The translations under genes and the position numbers were made by a program. Shown here one piece after another: positions 26,052 to 34,830 of a stretch of DNA of 64,000 bases. Origin of the DNA: an uncultured Collinsella sp. (GTDB lineage Bacteria; Actinomycetota; Coriobacteriia; Coriobacteriales; Coriobacteriaceae); the NCBI GenBank assembly GCA_900542305.1, contig UQMU01000001.1, positions 1-64,000 on the forward strand. Reading direction: 5' to 3'. Numbering within the stretch: position 1 is the stretch's first letter; every line of letters begins with the position of its first letter. The notes under the pieces were generated by a model, which searched no databases, was not told the origin of the DNA, and saw only the letters and a list, made by a program, of their open reading frames with translations.

Positions 26052-26494
26052 GGCAGCTCGACCTTTCCGCCGGCGGCCTCGATCTTGGCCTGCGCAGAAG
26101 CGCTGACCTTGTCGACCTTGACCGTGAACTTCTTGGTGAGCTCACCATTGCCGAGCACCTTGACGGGCTCGAACTCGCTCTTGGTGATGCGAGCGGCCTT
26201 AAGAGCGGCACCGTCGATCACAGCGCCGTCCTCGAACTTGCGCTCGAGACGCTCAACGTTAACAGCGGTGTACTCGATACGACGGGGGTTGCGGAAGCCC
26301 GGAAGCTTGGGAAGGCGCATGGCCAGCGGAGTCTGGCCACCCTCGAAGCCGGCACCCTTGGTGCCGCCAGAGCGGGAACCCTGGCCCTTCTGACCGCGGC
26401 CAGAAGTGGTGCCGTGACCCGAAGAATTGCCACGGCCGACGCGCTTGCGGTTCTTGGTGGAACCGGGCGCGGGAGTAAGATCGTGAAGCTGCAT
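26045..26494 (-). CDS. rplO: 50S ribosomal protein L15
   Basis: 149 aa. Basic Gly-rich N-terminus (TKNRKRVGRGNSSGHGTTSG) and C-terminal core are typical of L15. It directly precedes secY. Confidence 0.97.
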   Translation of the reverse strand: MQLHDLTPAPGSTKNRKRVGRGNSSGHGTTSGRGQKGQGSRSGGTKGAGFEGGQTPLAMRLPKLPGFRNPRRIEYTAVNVERLERKFEDGAVIDGAALKAARITKSEFEPVKVLGNGELTKKFTVKVDKVSASAQAKIEAAGGKVELPC

Positions 26495-26497
26495 TTG

Positions 26498-26680
26498 CTA
26501 CTCCTCTACAATCTCGACAAGGTGCTTGACCTTGAAGATCATGCCGCGGACGGACTCGTTGTCAGCAATCTCGCGAACCTCGCGGATCCTGTGGAGACCG
26601 AGGGCACGGACAGTACGGACCTGGTCCTGCTTGCAACCGTTGGTGCTGCGGACCTGCTTGATCTTGATGGTGTCAGCCAT
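26498..26680 (-). CDS. rpmD: 50S ribosomal protein L30
   Basis: 60 aa, with IKQVRSTNGCKQDQVRTVRA and GLHRIREVREIADNESVRGM, matching bacterial L30. It is separated from rpsE and rplO by 2-3 bp. Confidence 0.96.
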   Translation of the reverse strand: MADTIKIKQVRSTNGCKQDQVRTVRALGLHRIREVREIADNESVRGMIFKVKHLVEIVEE

Positions 26681-26682
26681 GC

Positions 26683-27207
26683 TTAGTTCTCCTTACCGAC
26701 GAACATCTCGGAGACCGTCAGGCCACGGCGAGCCGCGACGTCCTCAGGGCTGGAGAGCTCCTTGAGGCCCTCGACGGCAGCCTTGATGATGTTGAGGCCG
26801 TTGTCGGTACCGAGGGACTTGGACAGGACGTTCTTGATGCCAGCAAGCTCAAAGAGGGGACGCACAGCGCCGCCGGCGATAACGCCGGTACCCTCGACAG
26901 CGGGCTTGATGATGATGCGGCCGGCACCAAAGTGGCCGAGAACCTCGTGCGGGATGGTGCCCTGCTCGGTCACCGGCACGTGGAACATGTTCTTCTTGGC
27001 ATCGAGAGATGCCTTGGAGATGGCCATGGGCACCTCAGCGGACTTGCCCATGCCAACGCCGACGTTGCCCTTGCCGTCGCCAACGACGACGAGAGCGACG
27101 AGGCTCATGCGACGACCACCCTTGACGGTCTTCGACACGCGGTTGATGTAAACGACGCGCTCCTCGAACTCGGAGGCCTCGCGCTGCTGCTTCTGATTAC
27201 GAGCCAT
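26683..27207 (-). CDS. rpsE: 30S ribosomal protein S5
   Basis: 174 aa. N-terminal double-stranded RNA-binding fold (EERVVYINRVSKTVKGGRRM) and the C-terminal S5 domain (SLGTDNGLNIIKAAVEGL). It contributes to decoding accuracy and mRNA helicase activity of the ribosome. Confidence 0.97.
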   Translation of the reverse strand: MARNQKQQREASEFEERVVYINRVSKTVKGGRRMSLVALVVVGDGKGNVGVGMGKSAEVPMAISKASLDAKKNMFHVPVTEQGTIPHEVLGHFGAGRIIIKPAVEGTGVIAGGAVRPLFELAGIKNVLSKSLGTDNGLNIIKAAVEGLKELSSPEDVAARRGLTVSEMFVGKEN

Positions 27208-27221
27208 GTGCTACATACCTC

Positions 27222-27590
27222 CTAGAACTCGAGACCGGCGGCACGAGCACCGTCGGCGAGGGCCTTGACGCGGCCATGGTAGATACGGCCACCACGATCG
27301 AAGGCGACCTTGGTGATGCCGGCCTCGATGGCGCGCTTGCCAACGAGCTGACCGACCTTCTCCGCAGCCTCCTTGTTCGAGGTGTGGGTGCCCTTGAACT
27401 CGGCCTCGAGGGTCGAGGCAGAGACGAGCGTCAGGCTGGAGCCCTTGCTGTCGTCGATGATCTGGGCATAGATGTTGGCGTTAGTACGGGTCACGCGAAG
27501 ACGCGGACGCTCGGCGGTACCCGAGACCTTGCCGCGAACACGACGCTGACGACGCTTGAGGCCTTCCAGCTTCGCCTTATGCTTGTTCAT
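27222..27590 (-). CDS. rplR: 50S ribosomal protein L18
   Basis: 122 aa. RPRLRVTRTNANIYAQIIDD and the C-terminal FDRGGRIYHGRVKALADGAR are L18 signatures. It binds 5S rRNA together with L5. Confidence 0.97.
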   Translation of the reverse strand: MNKHKAKLEGLKRRQRRVRGKVSGTAERPRLRVTRTNANIYAQIIDDSKGSSLTLVSASTLEAEFKGTHTSNKEAAEKVGQLVGKRAIEAGITKVAFDRGGRIYHGRVKALADGARAAGLEF

Positions 27591-27665
27591 ACGTAAACTC
27601 CTAAAAAGGTTGATCTTGCCAGCACCTGACGGGGTGCTGGTCTTATGCGAGTGAGTCGGTTACGA

Positions 27666-28202
27666 CTACTTGGCGGCCTTACCCAGCTTGCGGCGGATGT
27701 GCTCGCCAACATAGTGGATACCCTTGCCCTTGTAAGGCTCGGGAGGACGATGACCGCGGATCTCAGCGGCGATCTGACCGACCTGCTGCTTGTTGATACC
27801 CTTGACGTTCACGTGGGTGTTGTCGGGAACCTCGAAGGTAATGCCCTCGGGAGCCTCGACGATCACGGGGTGCGAGAAGCCCAGGGAGAACTCGAGGTTC
27901 TTACCCTTCTGCTGCACGCGGTAACCGACGCCGGCGAGCTCGAGCTTCTTCTCGAAGCCCTCGGAAACGCCAACAACCATGTTGTGGATGAGGGCGCGGG
28001 TGAGGCCGTGGCGGGCACGGGTCTCACGCTCGTCGTCGGGACGGGAAACGGTGAGGACGTTGTCCTCGACGTTGATAGCGAGCTTCTCAAAGACATCGAG
28101 CTCGAGCTGGCCCTTGGGGCCCTTGACGACAACGTTGTTGCCGTTGACTGCCACTTCGACTCCGGCGGGAATCTGGACAGGCTTATTACCGATACGAGAC
28201 AC
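27666..28202 (-). CDS. rplF: 50S ribosomal protein L6
   Basis: 178 aa, two alpha-beta repeats. It starts MSRIGNKPVQIPAGVEVAVN and has the C-terminal signature RPPEPYKGKGIHYVGEHIRR. A 75-bp gap separates it from rplR. Confidence 0.97.
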   Translation of the reverse strand: MSRIGNKPVQIPAGVEVAVNGNNVVVKGPKGQLELDVFEKLAINVEDNVLTVSRPDDERETRARHGLTRALIHNMVVGVSEGFEKKLELAGVGYRVQQKGKNLEFSLGFSHPVIVEAPEGITFEVPDNTHVNVKGINKQQVGQIAAEIRGHRPPEPYKGKGIHYVGEHIRRKLGKAAK

Positions 28203-28235
28203 GGTGATCTCCTTTCCTTCTACCTACCGAGCGAA

Positions 28236-28634
28236 TTACCAGACGTAAGCGATGATCTCGCCGCCGACGTTGTGCTTGCGAGCATCGCGGTCGGTCATAA
28301 CGCCATGGCTGGTGGAAATAATGGCGGTACCAAGGCCACCGCGGACGCGGGGCATGTCGGCAACGCCGGTGTACTTACGCAGGCCCGGCTTGGAAATGCG
28401 GCGGATGCCGTTGATGACCTTAGCCTTCTTGGGACCATACTTAAGCGTGATGTGCAGAGTCTTCTGGGGCACGGTGTCCTCGACATCGTAGCCCTCGATG
28501 TAGCCCTCCTCGTGCAGAACACGAGCGATCTCGACGAGCTTCTTGCTGCTCGGCATGGAGACCGTGGCCTTGTTCACAGAGTTAGCGTTACGGATGCGCG
28601 TAAGCATATCTGCGATCGGGTCTGTAAGGTTCAT
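28236..28634 (-). CDS. rpsH: 30S ribosomal protein S8
   Basis: 132 aa. NLTDPIADMLTRIRNANSV start and GIISTSHGVMTDRDAR-type C-terminus (here AIISTSHGVMTDRDARK). In E. coli, S8 is the spc operon translational repressor, acting at rplE mRNA. Confidence 0.97.
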   Translation of the reverse strand: MNLTDPIADMLTRIRNANSVNKATVSMPSSKKLVEIARVLHEEGYIEGYDVEDTVPQKTLHITLKYGPKKAKVINGIRRISKPGLRKYTGVADMPRVRGGLGTAIISTSHGVMTDRDARKHNVGGEIIAYVW

Positions 28635-28753
28635 ACAGATTCTCCTTCGTTCTTGATGAACACGTGCTCTTGGTTCTTCGCCGCCCTTAACGGCAAAGCC
28701 TAACTAGCGCGTTTTCCCTGTTCCAAACGGATGCTTGAAACGCTGGTAGTGAC

Positions 28754-28939
28754 TTACCAGCTGGCCTTCTTAACGCCGGGAAGCTCGCCCTTGAGTGCAA
28801 GCTCACGGAAGCAGACACGGCACAGTCCGAACTTGCGGTACACAGAGTGCGGACGGCCGCAGCGCTGGCAGCGCGTGTACTCACGAGTAGAGAACTTCTG
28901 CTTGCGATTGCACTTGACGATCATCGATGTCTTAGCCAC
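28754..28939 (-). CDS. rpsZ: 30S ribosomal protein S14, zinc-binding type Z
   Basis: 61 aa. The short form with two CxxC pairs (CQRCGRPHSVYRKFGLCRVC) that bind zinc. Gap of 79 bp to rplE and 119 bp to rpsH. Confidence 0.96.
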   Translation of the reverse strand: MAKTSMIVKCNRKQKFSTREYTRCQRCGRPHSVYRKFGLCRVCFRELALKGELPGVKKASW

Positions 28940-29018
28940 TTATATCCTCCTCACATAGAGTATTGTTCGCCCCAAGCGCCGCCCCCTTGTGGGAACGGCG
29001 CTTATAGGGCAGGTGAAC

Positions 29019-29576
29019 CTATTTCTTGAACGGGAAACCGAAGGCGTCCAGAAGGGCCTTGGCCTCCTCATCGGTGTTGGCGGTGGTCACGAAAGTGATG
29101 TCCATACCACGCTGGTGATCGACGGAGTCGAAGTCGATCTCGGGGAAGATGAGCTGCTCGGTGACGCCCATGGAGAAGTTACCACGGCCGTCGAAGCTCT
29201 TGGGGGAGATGCCGCGGAAGTCGCGGATACGGGGGATCGCGACGGAGGTCAGACGATCGAAGAACTCCCACATACGGTCGCCACGCAGGGTAACCTTGCA
29301 GCCGATCGGCATACCGGCGCGCAGGCGGAAGGTAGCGATGGACTTGCGGGCACGGGTGATCATCGGCTGCTGGCCGGTGATGGCGCGCAGGTCGCGCACG
29401 GCACCGTCGATGGCCTTGGAATCGGTAGCGGCCTCGCCGACACCCATGTTCACGACGATCTTCTCAAACTTGGGGATCATCATGACGTTCTCGTACTGGA
29501 ACTTTTCCTGAAGCTGGTGCTTGACCTCGTTGTTGTACTTGGTCTTCAGACGCGGCACATACTTCTCTTCTGCCAT
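29019..29576 (-). CDS. rplE: 50S ribosomal protein L5
   Basis: 185 aa. KFEKIVVNMGVGEA and RLRAGMPIGCKVTLRGDRMW are L5 signatures; it binds 5S rRNA. AAGGAG lies 7 nt before the ATG. It is the first ribosomal gene of this block: rplX and rplN, which normally precede it, are absent, and the upstream neighbour across 311 bp is xdhC. Confidence 0.96.
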   Translation of the reverse strand: MAEEKYVPRLKTKYNNEVKHQLQEKFQYENVMMIPKFEKIVVNMGVGEAATDSKAIDGAVRDLRAITGQQPMITRARKSIATFRLRAGMPIGCKVTLRGDRMWEFFDRLTSVAIPRIRDFRGISPKSFDGRGNFSMGVTEQLIFPEIDFDSVDHQRGMDITFVTTANTDEEAKALLDAFGFPFKK

Positions 29577-29804
29577 TGTTCACTCCTTCTTGGGGTTTTA
29601 AGCACGGGGCGTGGCCACGGTGGGTTGTCCTCGTGCCTCCTGGCTGCATCCGCGCCGCTCATGGCATTTCGCGGTTTGGACTCGACACAGCAGGAGCCGA
29701 CAAAACAATCGGTACTATACGCGCATCGGGAGCGTATTTCCAGAAAAACCTCTTCTGCCTGCACAACTCCACAACTCCCCCGCACAAATGGGTCCCAAAA
29801 AGCA
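29577..29804. other. gene-free region upstream of rplE
   Basis: No rplX coding sequence can be read in any frame. A TATAGT hexamer (minus strand, 29714-29719) with a poor -35 could be a new promoter for the truncated spc operon. The remaining sequence is featureless up to the palindromic repeat. Confidence 0.45.
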
Positions 29805-29869
29805 GTTGCGGTGAAATAGGGACTGTTGGGCGGCCTAACAGGCTTAAACAATCCGTATTTCACCGCAAC
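29805..29869. repeat. 65-bp palindromic intergenic repeat, copy 1
   Basis: It begins GTTGCGGTGAAATA and ends with the exact reverse complement; the interior is partly palindromic and includes GGCGGCCTAACAGG. It is the same length and organisation as the copy at 32599-32663. It lies 18 bp past the xdhC stop. Confidence 0.75.
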
Positions 29870-29887
29870 TTATTGGTGGGAATGCGA

Positions 29888-30931
29888 TTAGCGCTTGCGG
29901 GGGACGAGCTTAGTGCGGCGCAGGTGGATCATCTCGGCGGCAATGGAGATAGCGATCTCCTCGGGATCCTCGGCCTCGATGGCAACGCCGATCGGCAGGT
30001 GCAGCTCGTCGATCTGGTCCTGCGTAAAGCCCTCCTGCTCCAGGCGAGCGCGCACAAAGGCCGTCTTGCGACGCGAGCCCAAGCAGCCCAGATAGGCGGG
30101 TTTGGCACGCATGGCCTGAATCACCACGTCGATATCGGACTTGTGACCCGCCGTGGCGACGACCACCAGGTCGCGCGGGCCGATGGGGCACTGCTTGCTC
30201 AGGCTCTTGTAGTCGACCAGACGACGGTCGTAGACACCGGGCACCCAATCGGGGGTCAGCGTGCCGGGGCGGTCGTCGCACGCCACGACGGCAAAGCCCG
30301 CCGCCGTAAGCACCCGCGCCGTCGCGGCGCCCACGTGGCCGCAGCCAAAGATATAGGTCAGGCCCTCGGGGCAGAGCGTCTCGATGTGCGCCGCGGGAAT
30401 CTCGGAGGCCGCGTTGGTGTAGGTGACCTTACTCCCCTCCTCCACCAGCGAAAGCCCGGGGCAGCCCGCAATGGTGCGGCGCGATTCCTCGCCATGGTAC
30501 TCGGCCACATCGCCCTCGAGCGCGCTCGCGATAAACGGTTCAAAGTCGATGACGAAGTCGCCGATGCGCCGATAGGCCAAGACGTCGGCAACCGACTGGA
30601 GCAACGGCACCTTGGTCGCATCCAGGTGCAGATAGCACAGGCAGATGGCTCCGCCGCAGATCATGCCGGTATCGGAGTTCTCGCCGCCCATGGTGTAGCG
30701 GACCAGACGCGACTGTCCCGCGCTCAGGAGTTCGCGCGCCTCATCCAGCGCAAAGAGCTCAATCTTGCCGCCGCCGATAGTGCCCGCCTGGCTGCCGTCG
30801 GCAAAGACAGTCATCCATGCGCCCACACCGCGCGGCGATGACCCCGCCGTACCGGCCACGACCACGAGCTCGCACGTCTCGCCAGCACGCAGGGCAGCAA
30901 GCGCCGCATTCACAACATCGAGCTTTTCCAT
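29888..30931 (-). CDS. xdhC: XdhC/CoxI family molybdenum-hydroxylase maturation factor
   Basis: 347 aa. N-terminal XdhC_CoxI domain (VVAGTAGSSPRGVGAWM, then GTIGGGKIE) and C-terminal Rossmann domain with TYIFGCGHVGAATARVLTAAG (about residue 190). XdhC-type proteins bind molybdenum cofactor, promote its sulfuration or modification, and insert it into xanthine dehydrogenase. It is 9 bp after yqeB and shares its transcript. The association with yqeB and yqeC indicates the selenium-dependent version of this system. Confidence 0.85.
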   Translation of the reverse strand: MEKLDVVNAALAALRAGETCELVVVAGTAGSSPRGVGAWMTVFADGSQAGTIGGGKIELFALDEARELLSAGQSRLVRYTMGGENSDTGMICGGAICLCYLHLDATKVPLLQSVADVLAYRRIGDFVIDFEPFIASALEGDVAEYHGEESRRTIAGCPGLSLVEEGSKVTYTNAASEIPAAHIETLCPEGLTYIFGCGHVGAATARVLTAAGFAVVACDDRPGTLTPDWVPGVYDRRLVDYKSLSKQCPIGPRDLVVVATAGHKSDIDVVIQAMRAKPAYLGCLGSRRKTAFVRARLEQEGFTQDQIDELHLPIGVAIEAEDPEEIAISIAAEMIHLRRTKLVPRKR

Positions 30932-30940
30932 TGCCGCCTT

Positions 30941-31735
30941 CTATCCTCTAAAGACATCGGTGAGCATAGCGAGTGCCTCGAGCACGCCGCCGCCGACCGA
31001 CGTCGCCTTGTCCGAAATGTAGTTGATATAGCTGGCATCGCCGCGCGGATCGACATCGGCGCATTTAAAGCCCTCAGTCACCTGCACGCCGTTCGCCAAA
31101 AGCCCGCGCAGACAGCCATCGATCTGCGTGCACATGGGCGTATCGCCCGCGTAGCCAATCACGTCTCCGGCGCTCACGATGTCGCCGATTGCGCGGTCGG
31201 ACCGAAACACGCCGGCGGCGGGGCTGTGGATAACGCGCTCCTTGCCAAAGCCGGCGATAATGCCCGGCACGCCCGTGTTGGGCTGGGGCGAACCTTGGGT
31301 AATGACACGGCCGAGGAAATGACCGCGCATGGTCTCGACCACGGCGTCGCAATCGACCGGCGCGGTAAAGCCCGGCCCCACGGCGATGACGGCAGGCGCC
31401 ATGTCGCGCGTGGTGCCCAGGTTGCGCTTGGCCAAAATCGCGTCGACCACAGCCGCGGGTTTCAGCTCGCCGAGTATCTTGGCCTGGGGGTCCACCACAA
31501 CGGCGACGTCTCCAGCCTCGGTAATCGCAAACGCCTCAGCCGGCGTCTGTGCCAAGCGAGCGCGAATGCCTTCGACCTCGACCTCGCCCAGGCGAATGGC
31601 CTCGCAAAAACTGATTGTGCGGCGGATGCACGTGGGAACCGCGATATCGGCCATAACGACCGACACGCCGGCGCGCACCAAGCGAGCGGCGACGCCCGTG
31701 GCGATATCGCCGGCACCGCGAACATAAACGAGCAT
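30941..31735 (-). CDS. yqeB: selenium-dependent molybdenum hydroxylase system protein YqeB (EF2563 family)
   Basis: 264 aa. The N-terminal glycine-rich nucleotide-binding motif YVRGAGDIATGVAARLVRAG is the family hallmark, followed by GPGFTAPVDCDAVVETMRGH and QGSPQPNTGVPG. The family is found in genomes with labile-selenium molybdenum hydroxylases and is believed to help mature their cofactor; the exact reaction is not established. It is divergent from yqeC across 102 bp. Confidence 0.85.
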   Translation of the reverse strand: MLVYVRGAGDIATGVAARLVRAGVSVVMADIAVPTCIRRTISFCEAIRLGEVEVEGIRARLAQTPAEAFAITEAGDVAVVVDPQAKILGELKPAAVVDAILAKRNLGTTRDMAPAVIAVGPGFTAPVDCDAVVETMRGHFLGRVITQGSPQPNTGVPGIIAGFGKERVIHSPAAGVFRSDRAIGDIVSAGDVIGYAGDTPMCTQIDGCLRGLLANGVQVTEGFKCADVDPRGDASYINYISDKATSVGGGVLEALAMLTDVFRG

Positions 31736-31837
31736 TCCCGGGGCACCTCCCTGTGCTACGGTTTGAGCAGAGCAAAAGCGGCTCGACCGCTTCTCTGATG
31801 ATTATTTATTATCACAGTATTATACGGCGGTGAACAG

Positions 31838-32572
31838 ATGGAAACGACGAGCGGAAACCTTGCCTCCACGCTCAAGATCGAGCCGGGCATTACCGCAATT
31901 ATCGGCAGTGGCGGCAAGTCGACCCTACTAAAGACGCTCGGCCTTGAGCTTATGCGCGCGGGCGGCCGCGTGCTCCTCTGTACCACCACGCACATGTTTC
32001 CCGTCGCCGGCGTGCCATGGAACGGGTCGAGCCGTTGCCTGGGCGCCGCGCCTTGGAAGCCGGGGGCCCTGCATGTTCCCGGCTGCACTTGCGAGGCATG
32101 CGCTGGCATGAGCCGCGGAAGTATCTGCCAGGCGGGTGTTTTGGACCCGGAGACAGGCAAGCTCTCCGCCCCCGCCGAGCCGCTCAACGAGCTGGCGCAG
32201 CGCTTTGACTACGTCCTGGCCGAGGCGGACGGCAGCAAGCGGCTCCCGCTCAAGGCGCACGCCCCGTGGGAGCCGGTAATTCCCTCTGGCACGGCCAACA
32301 TCGTCTGGATCGTCGGCGCCTCGGGATTCGGCAAGCCCGTCGCCGAGGTTGTCCACCGCCCCGAGCTCTTCTGCGAGCGCTGCGGCTGCGAGCCCACCGA
32401 TACCGCCACGCCCGAGCGCGTCGCCCAAGTGCTCAATGCCGAGATGCAGGCGCTGAAACTCAATACCGCACGCGTCATGCTCAACCAAGTCGACACGCTC
32501 AGCGACCCCACAATGGCCGACCGCTTCGAGGCAGCTCTCGACCGCCCCATCGTCGCCACCAGCCTCAAATAG
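31838..32572 (+). CDS. yqeC: selenium cofactor biosynthesis protein YqeC
   Basis: 244 aa. P-loop-like GSGGKSTLLKTLG (about residue 25) followed by VLLCTTTHMF, a LAEADGSKRLPLKAHAPWEP block and a Cys-rich stretch (CTCEACAGMSRGSIC, about 88). It is one of the two markers, with yqeB, of selenium-dependent molybdenum hydroxylase maturation. The upstream interval contains a TGAT...ATCA symmetric AT-rich sequence at 31799-31814 that might be an operator. No selD or selA is present in this window. Confidence 0.82.
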   Translation: METTSGNLASTLKIEPGITAIIGSGGKSTLLKTLGLELMRAGGRVLLCTTTHMFPVAGVPWNGSSRCLGAAPWKPGALHVPGCTCEACAGMSRGSICQAGVLDPETGKLSAPAEPLNELAQRFDYVLAEADGSKRLPLKAHAPWEPVIPSGTANIVWIVGASGFGKPVAEVVHRPELFCERCGCEPTDTATPERVAQVLNAEMQALKLNTARVMLNQVDTLSDPTMADRFEAALDRPIVATSLK

Positions 32573-32598
32573 CCGGCGCTGCCCCAGCAGACCTATAA

Positions 32599-32663
32599 GT
32601 TGCGGTGGAATAGTTCCTGAAACGGCCTATTTGGCGGCTAAACAGGAACTATTTCACCGCAAC
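32599..32663. repeat. 65-bp palindromic intergenic repeat, copy 2
   Basis: Arms of 21 bp with one mismatch (outer ends GTTGCGGTGGAATAG and CTATTTCACCGCAAC), with an interior containing GGCGGCTAAACAGG. It sits between the convergent yqeC and hydA genes, where it could fold in either transcript. Confidence 0.75.
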
Positions 32664-32688
32664 TGCGGGGGTCCGGCACCCCCTCCTG

Positions 32689-34056
32689 TTAGCGGGGCAC
32701 GTAGCGGCCAGGTTGGGCTCCGGTGGGCTCGCCGTCGCGTGCCGCCAGCACGCCGTTCACAAACACGGCCTTGGCGCGGCCATGTGCCTCAAAACCCTCG
32801 AGCGGCGTGTAGTCCACAGCCTGATGCTGCGTCGCCGCGCTAATGGTCCAGCGCGCCTTGGGATCCCACACGCACACGTCGGCATCGGCGCCCTCGGCAA
32901 GACAGCCCTTGCGCGGATACATGCCAAAGACGCGCGCCGGGTTCTCGCTCATCAAGCGGCACAGATCCTCGGGTCCCAGCTGGCCCTCAAAGCTCGTGGC
33001 AATCGCGACGGGACGATGCTCCACGCCGGGCCCGCCGTTGGGAATCGCACGGAAATCATCGCGTCCGCGGTCCTTTTGCCCGTGCAGGTTAAAGCTGCAA
33101 TGATCGGTCGCAATAGTATCGATCTCGCCGGCCACAAGCGCCTCGCGCAGCGCGGCACGGTCGCCGGCATGGCGCAGTGGCGGGCTCATCACATACTTGG
33201 CACCCGCAAAGCCGTCCTCGCCCTGCTCCAGATAACAGGTGTCGTCGAGCATCAGATACTGGGGGCAGGTCTCGACATAGATATTCTTCTGCCCGCGCGC
33301 TTTGGCAGCACGGATGGCCTCGAGCCCCAGCTTGGTCGAAAGGTGCACCACGTTGACCGGAGCGTCCCCGGCCAGGTGCGCCAGATACAGCAGGCGGCTC
33401 ACGGCCTCACCCTCGCACACGTCCGGACGGCTGAGCGCATGGCCCTCAGGCCCGTGGATACCCTGCTCAAACGCGCGCTTCTGCAGCGCGTTGACCAACG
33501 TGCCGTTCTCGCAATGCACGCACAGGATACCGCCCACGCGCTTGAGCTCCTCCAGCACCTCGAGTGTCTCGGCATCGTCCAAGCGCAGGTGGTCATAGGC
33601 AAAGTAGGTCTTAAACGACGAAACGCCCGCCTCGCGCATAGCCGCGAGATCGGCGCGGTTGCGCTCATTCCACTCGGCGAGTGCCATATGAAAAGCGTAG
33701 TTTGCCGTGCAGGTTCCGTCGGCGCGGCGATGCCACTCGGCCAAGGCATCGGGCATGGTCACGCCGCGGTCGGCCGTGGCGTAGTCCACGATGGTCGTGG
33801 TGCCACCGCAGGCAGCCGCGCGCGTGCCGGTCTCAAAGCTATCGGCTGTCCAATCCATGCCGGTCCAGCACTGCATGTGCGTGTGGCCGTCGATAAAGCC
33901 GGGGAACACCCAACAGTCGGTGGCGTCCTCGACGGTATCGCCCTCGCCCGGCTCGATTGCCGCGGCAATCCGCACAATCTTATCGCCCTCCATGGCAAGA
34001 TCGGCGCGGCGAAGCCCCTGGGGCGTCACGAGCGCGCCGTTTTTGATGATGATCAT
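32689..34056 (-). CDS. hydA: dihydropyrimidinase/hydantoinase family amidohydrolase
   Basis: 455 aa cyclic amidohydrolase that opens hydantoin- or dihydropyrimidine-type rings. Metal-binding GFIDGHTHMQCW (about residue 58), the carbamylated Lys in SSFKTYFAYD (about 148), His in CVHCENGT, and TDHCSFNLHGQK near 310. It corresponds to E. coli hydA/hyuA of the ygeWXY-hydA-ygfK-ssnA cluster. It probably opens a ring intermediate downstream of purine reduction. It is 9 bp downstream of the mocA-type gene in transcription order. Confidence 0.88.
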   Translation of the reverse strand: MIIIKNGALVTPQGLRRADLAMEGDKIVRIAAAIEPGEGDTVEDATDCWVFPGFIDGHTHMQCWTGMDWTADSFETGTRAAACGGTTTIVDYATADRGVTMPDALAEWHRRADGTCTANYAFHMALAEWNERNRADLAAMREAGVSSFKTYFAYDHLRLDDAETLEVLEELKRVGGILCVHCENGTLVNALQKRAFEQGIHGPEGHALSRPDVCEGEAVSRLLYLAHLAGDAPVNVVHLSTKLGLEAIRAAKARGQKNIYVETCPQYLMLDDTCYLEQGEDGFAGAKYVMSPPLRHAGDRAALREALVAGEIDTIATDHCSFNLHGQKDRGRDDFRAIPNGGPGVEHRPVAIATSFEGQLGPEDLCRLMSENPARVFGMYPRKGCLAEGADADVCVWDPKARWTISAATQHQAVDYTPLEGFEAHGRAKAVFVNGVLAARDGEPTGAQPGRYVPR

Positions 34057-34065
34057 AATTGCTCC

Positions 34066-34680
34066 TCATTGATTGATGCAGTTGGCCACGCGATCAAAAT
34101 ATGAGCAGGCGGCGATATGCTCCGTTATGCGTTGCTGTCCCTTGGCGGTATCGACGTCCCACAGCTCGTAGGCACGCGCCTCGACCAGCACCACGTCGGT
34201 ACGGTCCTTGAGGATCGAACCGCCGCCGTCCTTGCCCTCAAGACACATAAGTGCATCGAACAGTTCCGTCGGAAAGAGCACCGGGCTCGAAGGCTCACCG
34301 TTGCACGCAAGACGCACCGGATGCTCGCGACCACGCTCGTCAAATGCACGAACCATAGCCTCAAAAGAATCCGAACTCACGAGCGGCTGGTCGCCCGGCA
34401 AAAAGAGGCAACCTTTCCAGTTGCGTTCGACTCCCCACGAAAGGCCCGCACGGACGCTTTCGCTGCGCAGCTCGCCATCGTGCAGCACACACGGGCAATG
34501 CTTGTCCTCGCAAATCTGGGCAACCTCGGGCCAACGCGTCGAAACCACGACGTCAAAGCCCCGGGGAACCGAATCGATGGTCCGGGCAATCAGCGGCTCG
34601 CCATAGATATCGGCAAGCATCTTGTTAGAGCCAAACCGCTTGCCCTCGCCCGAAGCCATAATGACACATCCAAGTTTCAT
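34066..34680 (-). CDS. molybdenum cofactor nucleotidyltransferase (MocA/YgfJ-like)
   Basis: 204 aa NTP-transferase fold. N-terminal nucleotide-binding motif IMASGEGKRFGSNKMLADIYG and PGDQPLVS (about residue 98), as in MocA, which makes molybdopterin cytosine dinucleotide. GGGGGAGGT precedes the ATG at 34680; the longer frame has no site. Between hydA and ygeW it would supply the dinucleotide form of the cofactor to the xanthine dehydrogenase. The family also includes guanylyl and selenium-linked variants (YgfJ), so the base transferred is uncertain. Confidence 0.8.
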   Translation of the reverse strand: MKLGCVIMASGEGKRFGSNKMLADIYGEPLIARTIDSVPRGFDVVVSTRWPEVAQICEDKHCPCVLHDGELRSESVRAGLSWGVERNWKGCLFLPGDQPLVSSDSFEAMVRAFDERGREHPVRLACNGEPSSPVLFPTELFDALMCLEGKDGGGSILKDRTDVVLVEARAYELWDVDTAKGQQRITEHIAACSYFDRVANCINQ

Positions 34681-34767
34681 GGTGGTACCTCCCCCGAAAC
34701 CATCGTACCCATAACTCGCGCCGCGGGCATCCACATCGAAAGCGCTTATCCCGCACGCCCGCGATGC

Positions 34768-34805
34768 AAAAAAGGGGCACCCCGCCGGTTGGCAGAGCGC
34801 CCCCT
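34768..34805 (-). terminator. terminator after ygeW
   Basis: GGGGGC...GCCCC stem with an inner GCC/GGC and six T residues on the minus strand, 26 bp past the ygeW stop. Confidence 0.8.
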
Positions 34806-34830
34806 TTACATGGCTTACCTCAGCCCGGCT

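Noticed and set aside
31799..31814. ModE-type operator between yqeB and yqeC
   Set aside because: Only the outer TGAT/ATCA is symmetric; the AT-rich interior makes chance symmetry likely.
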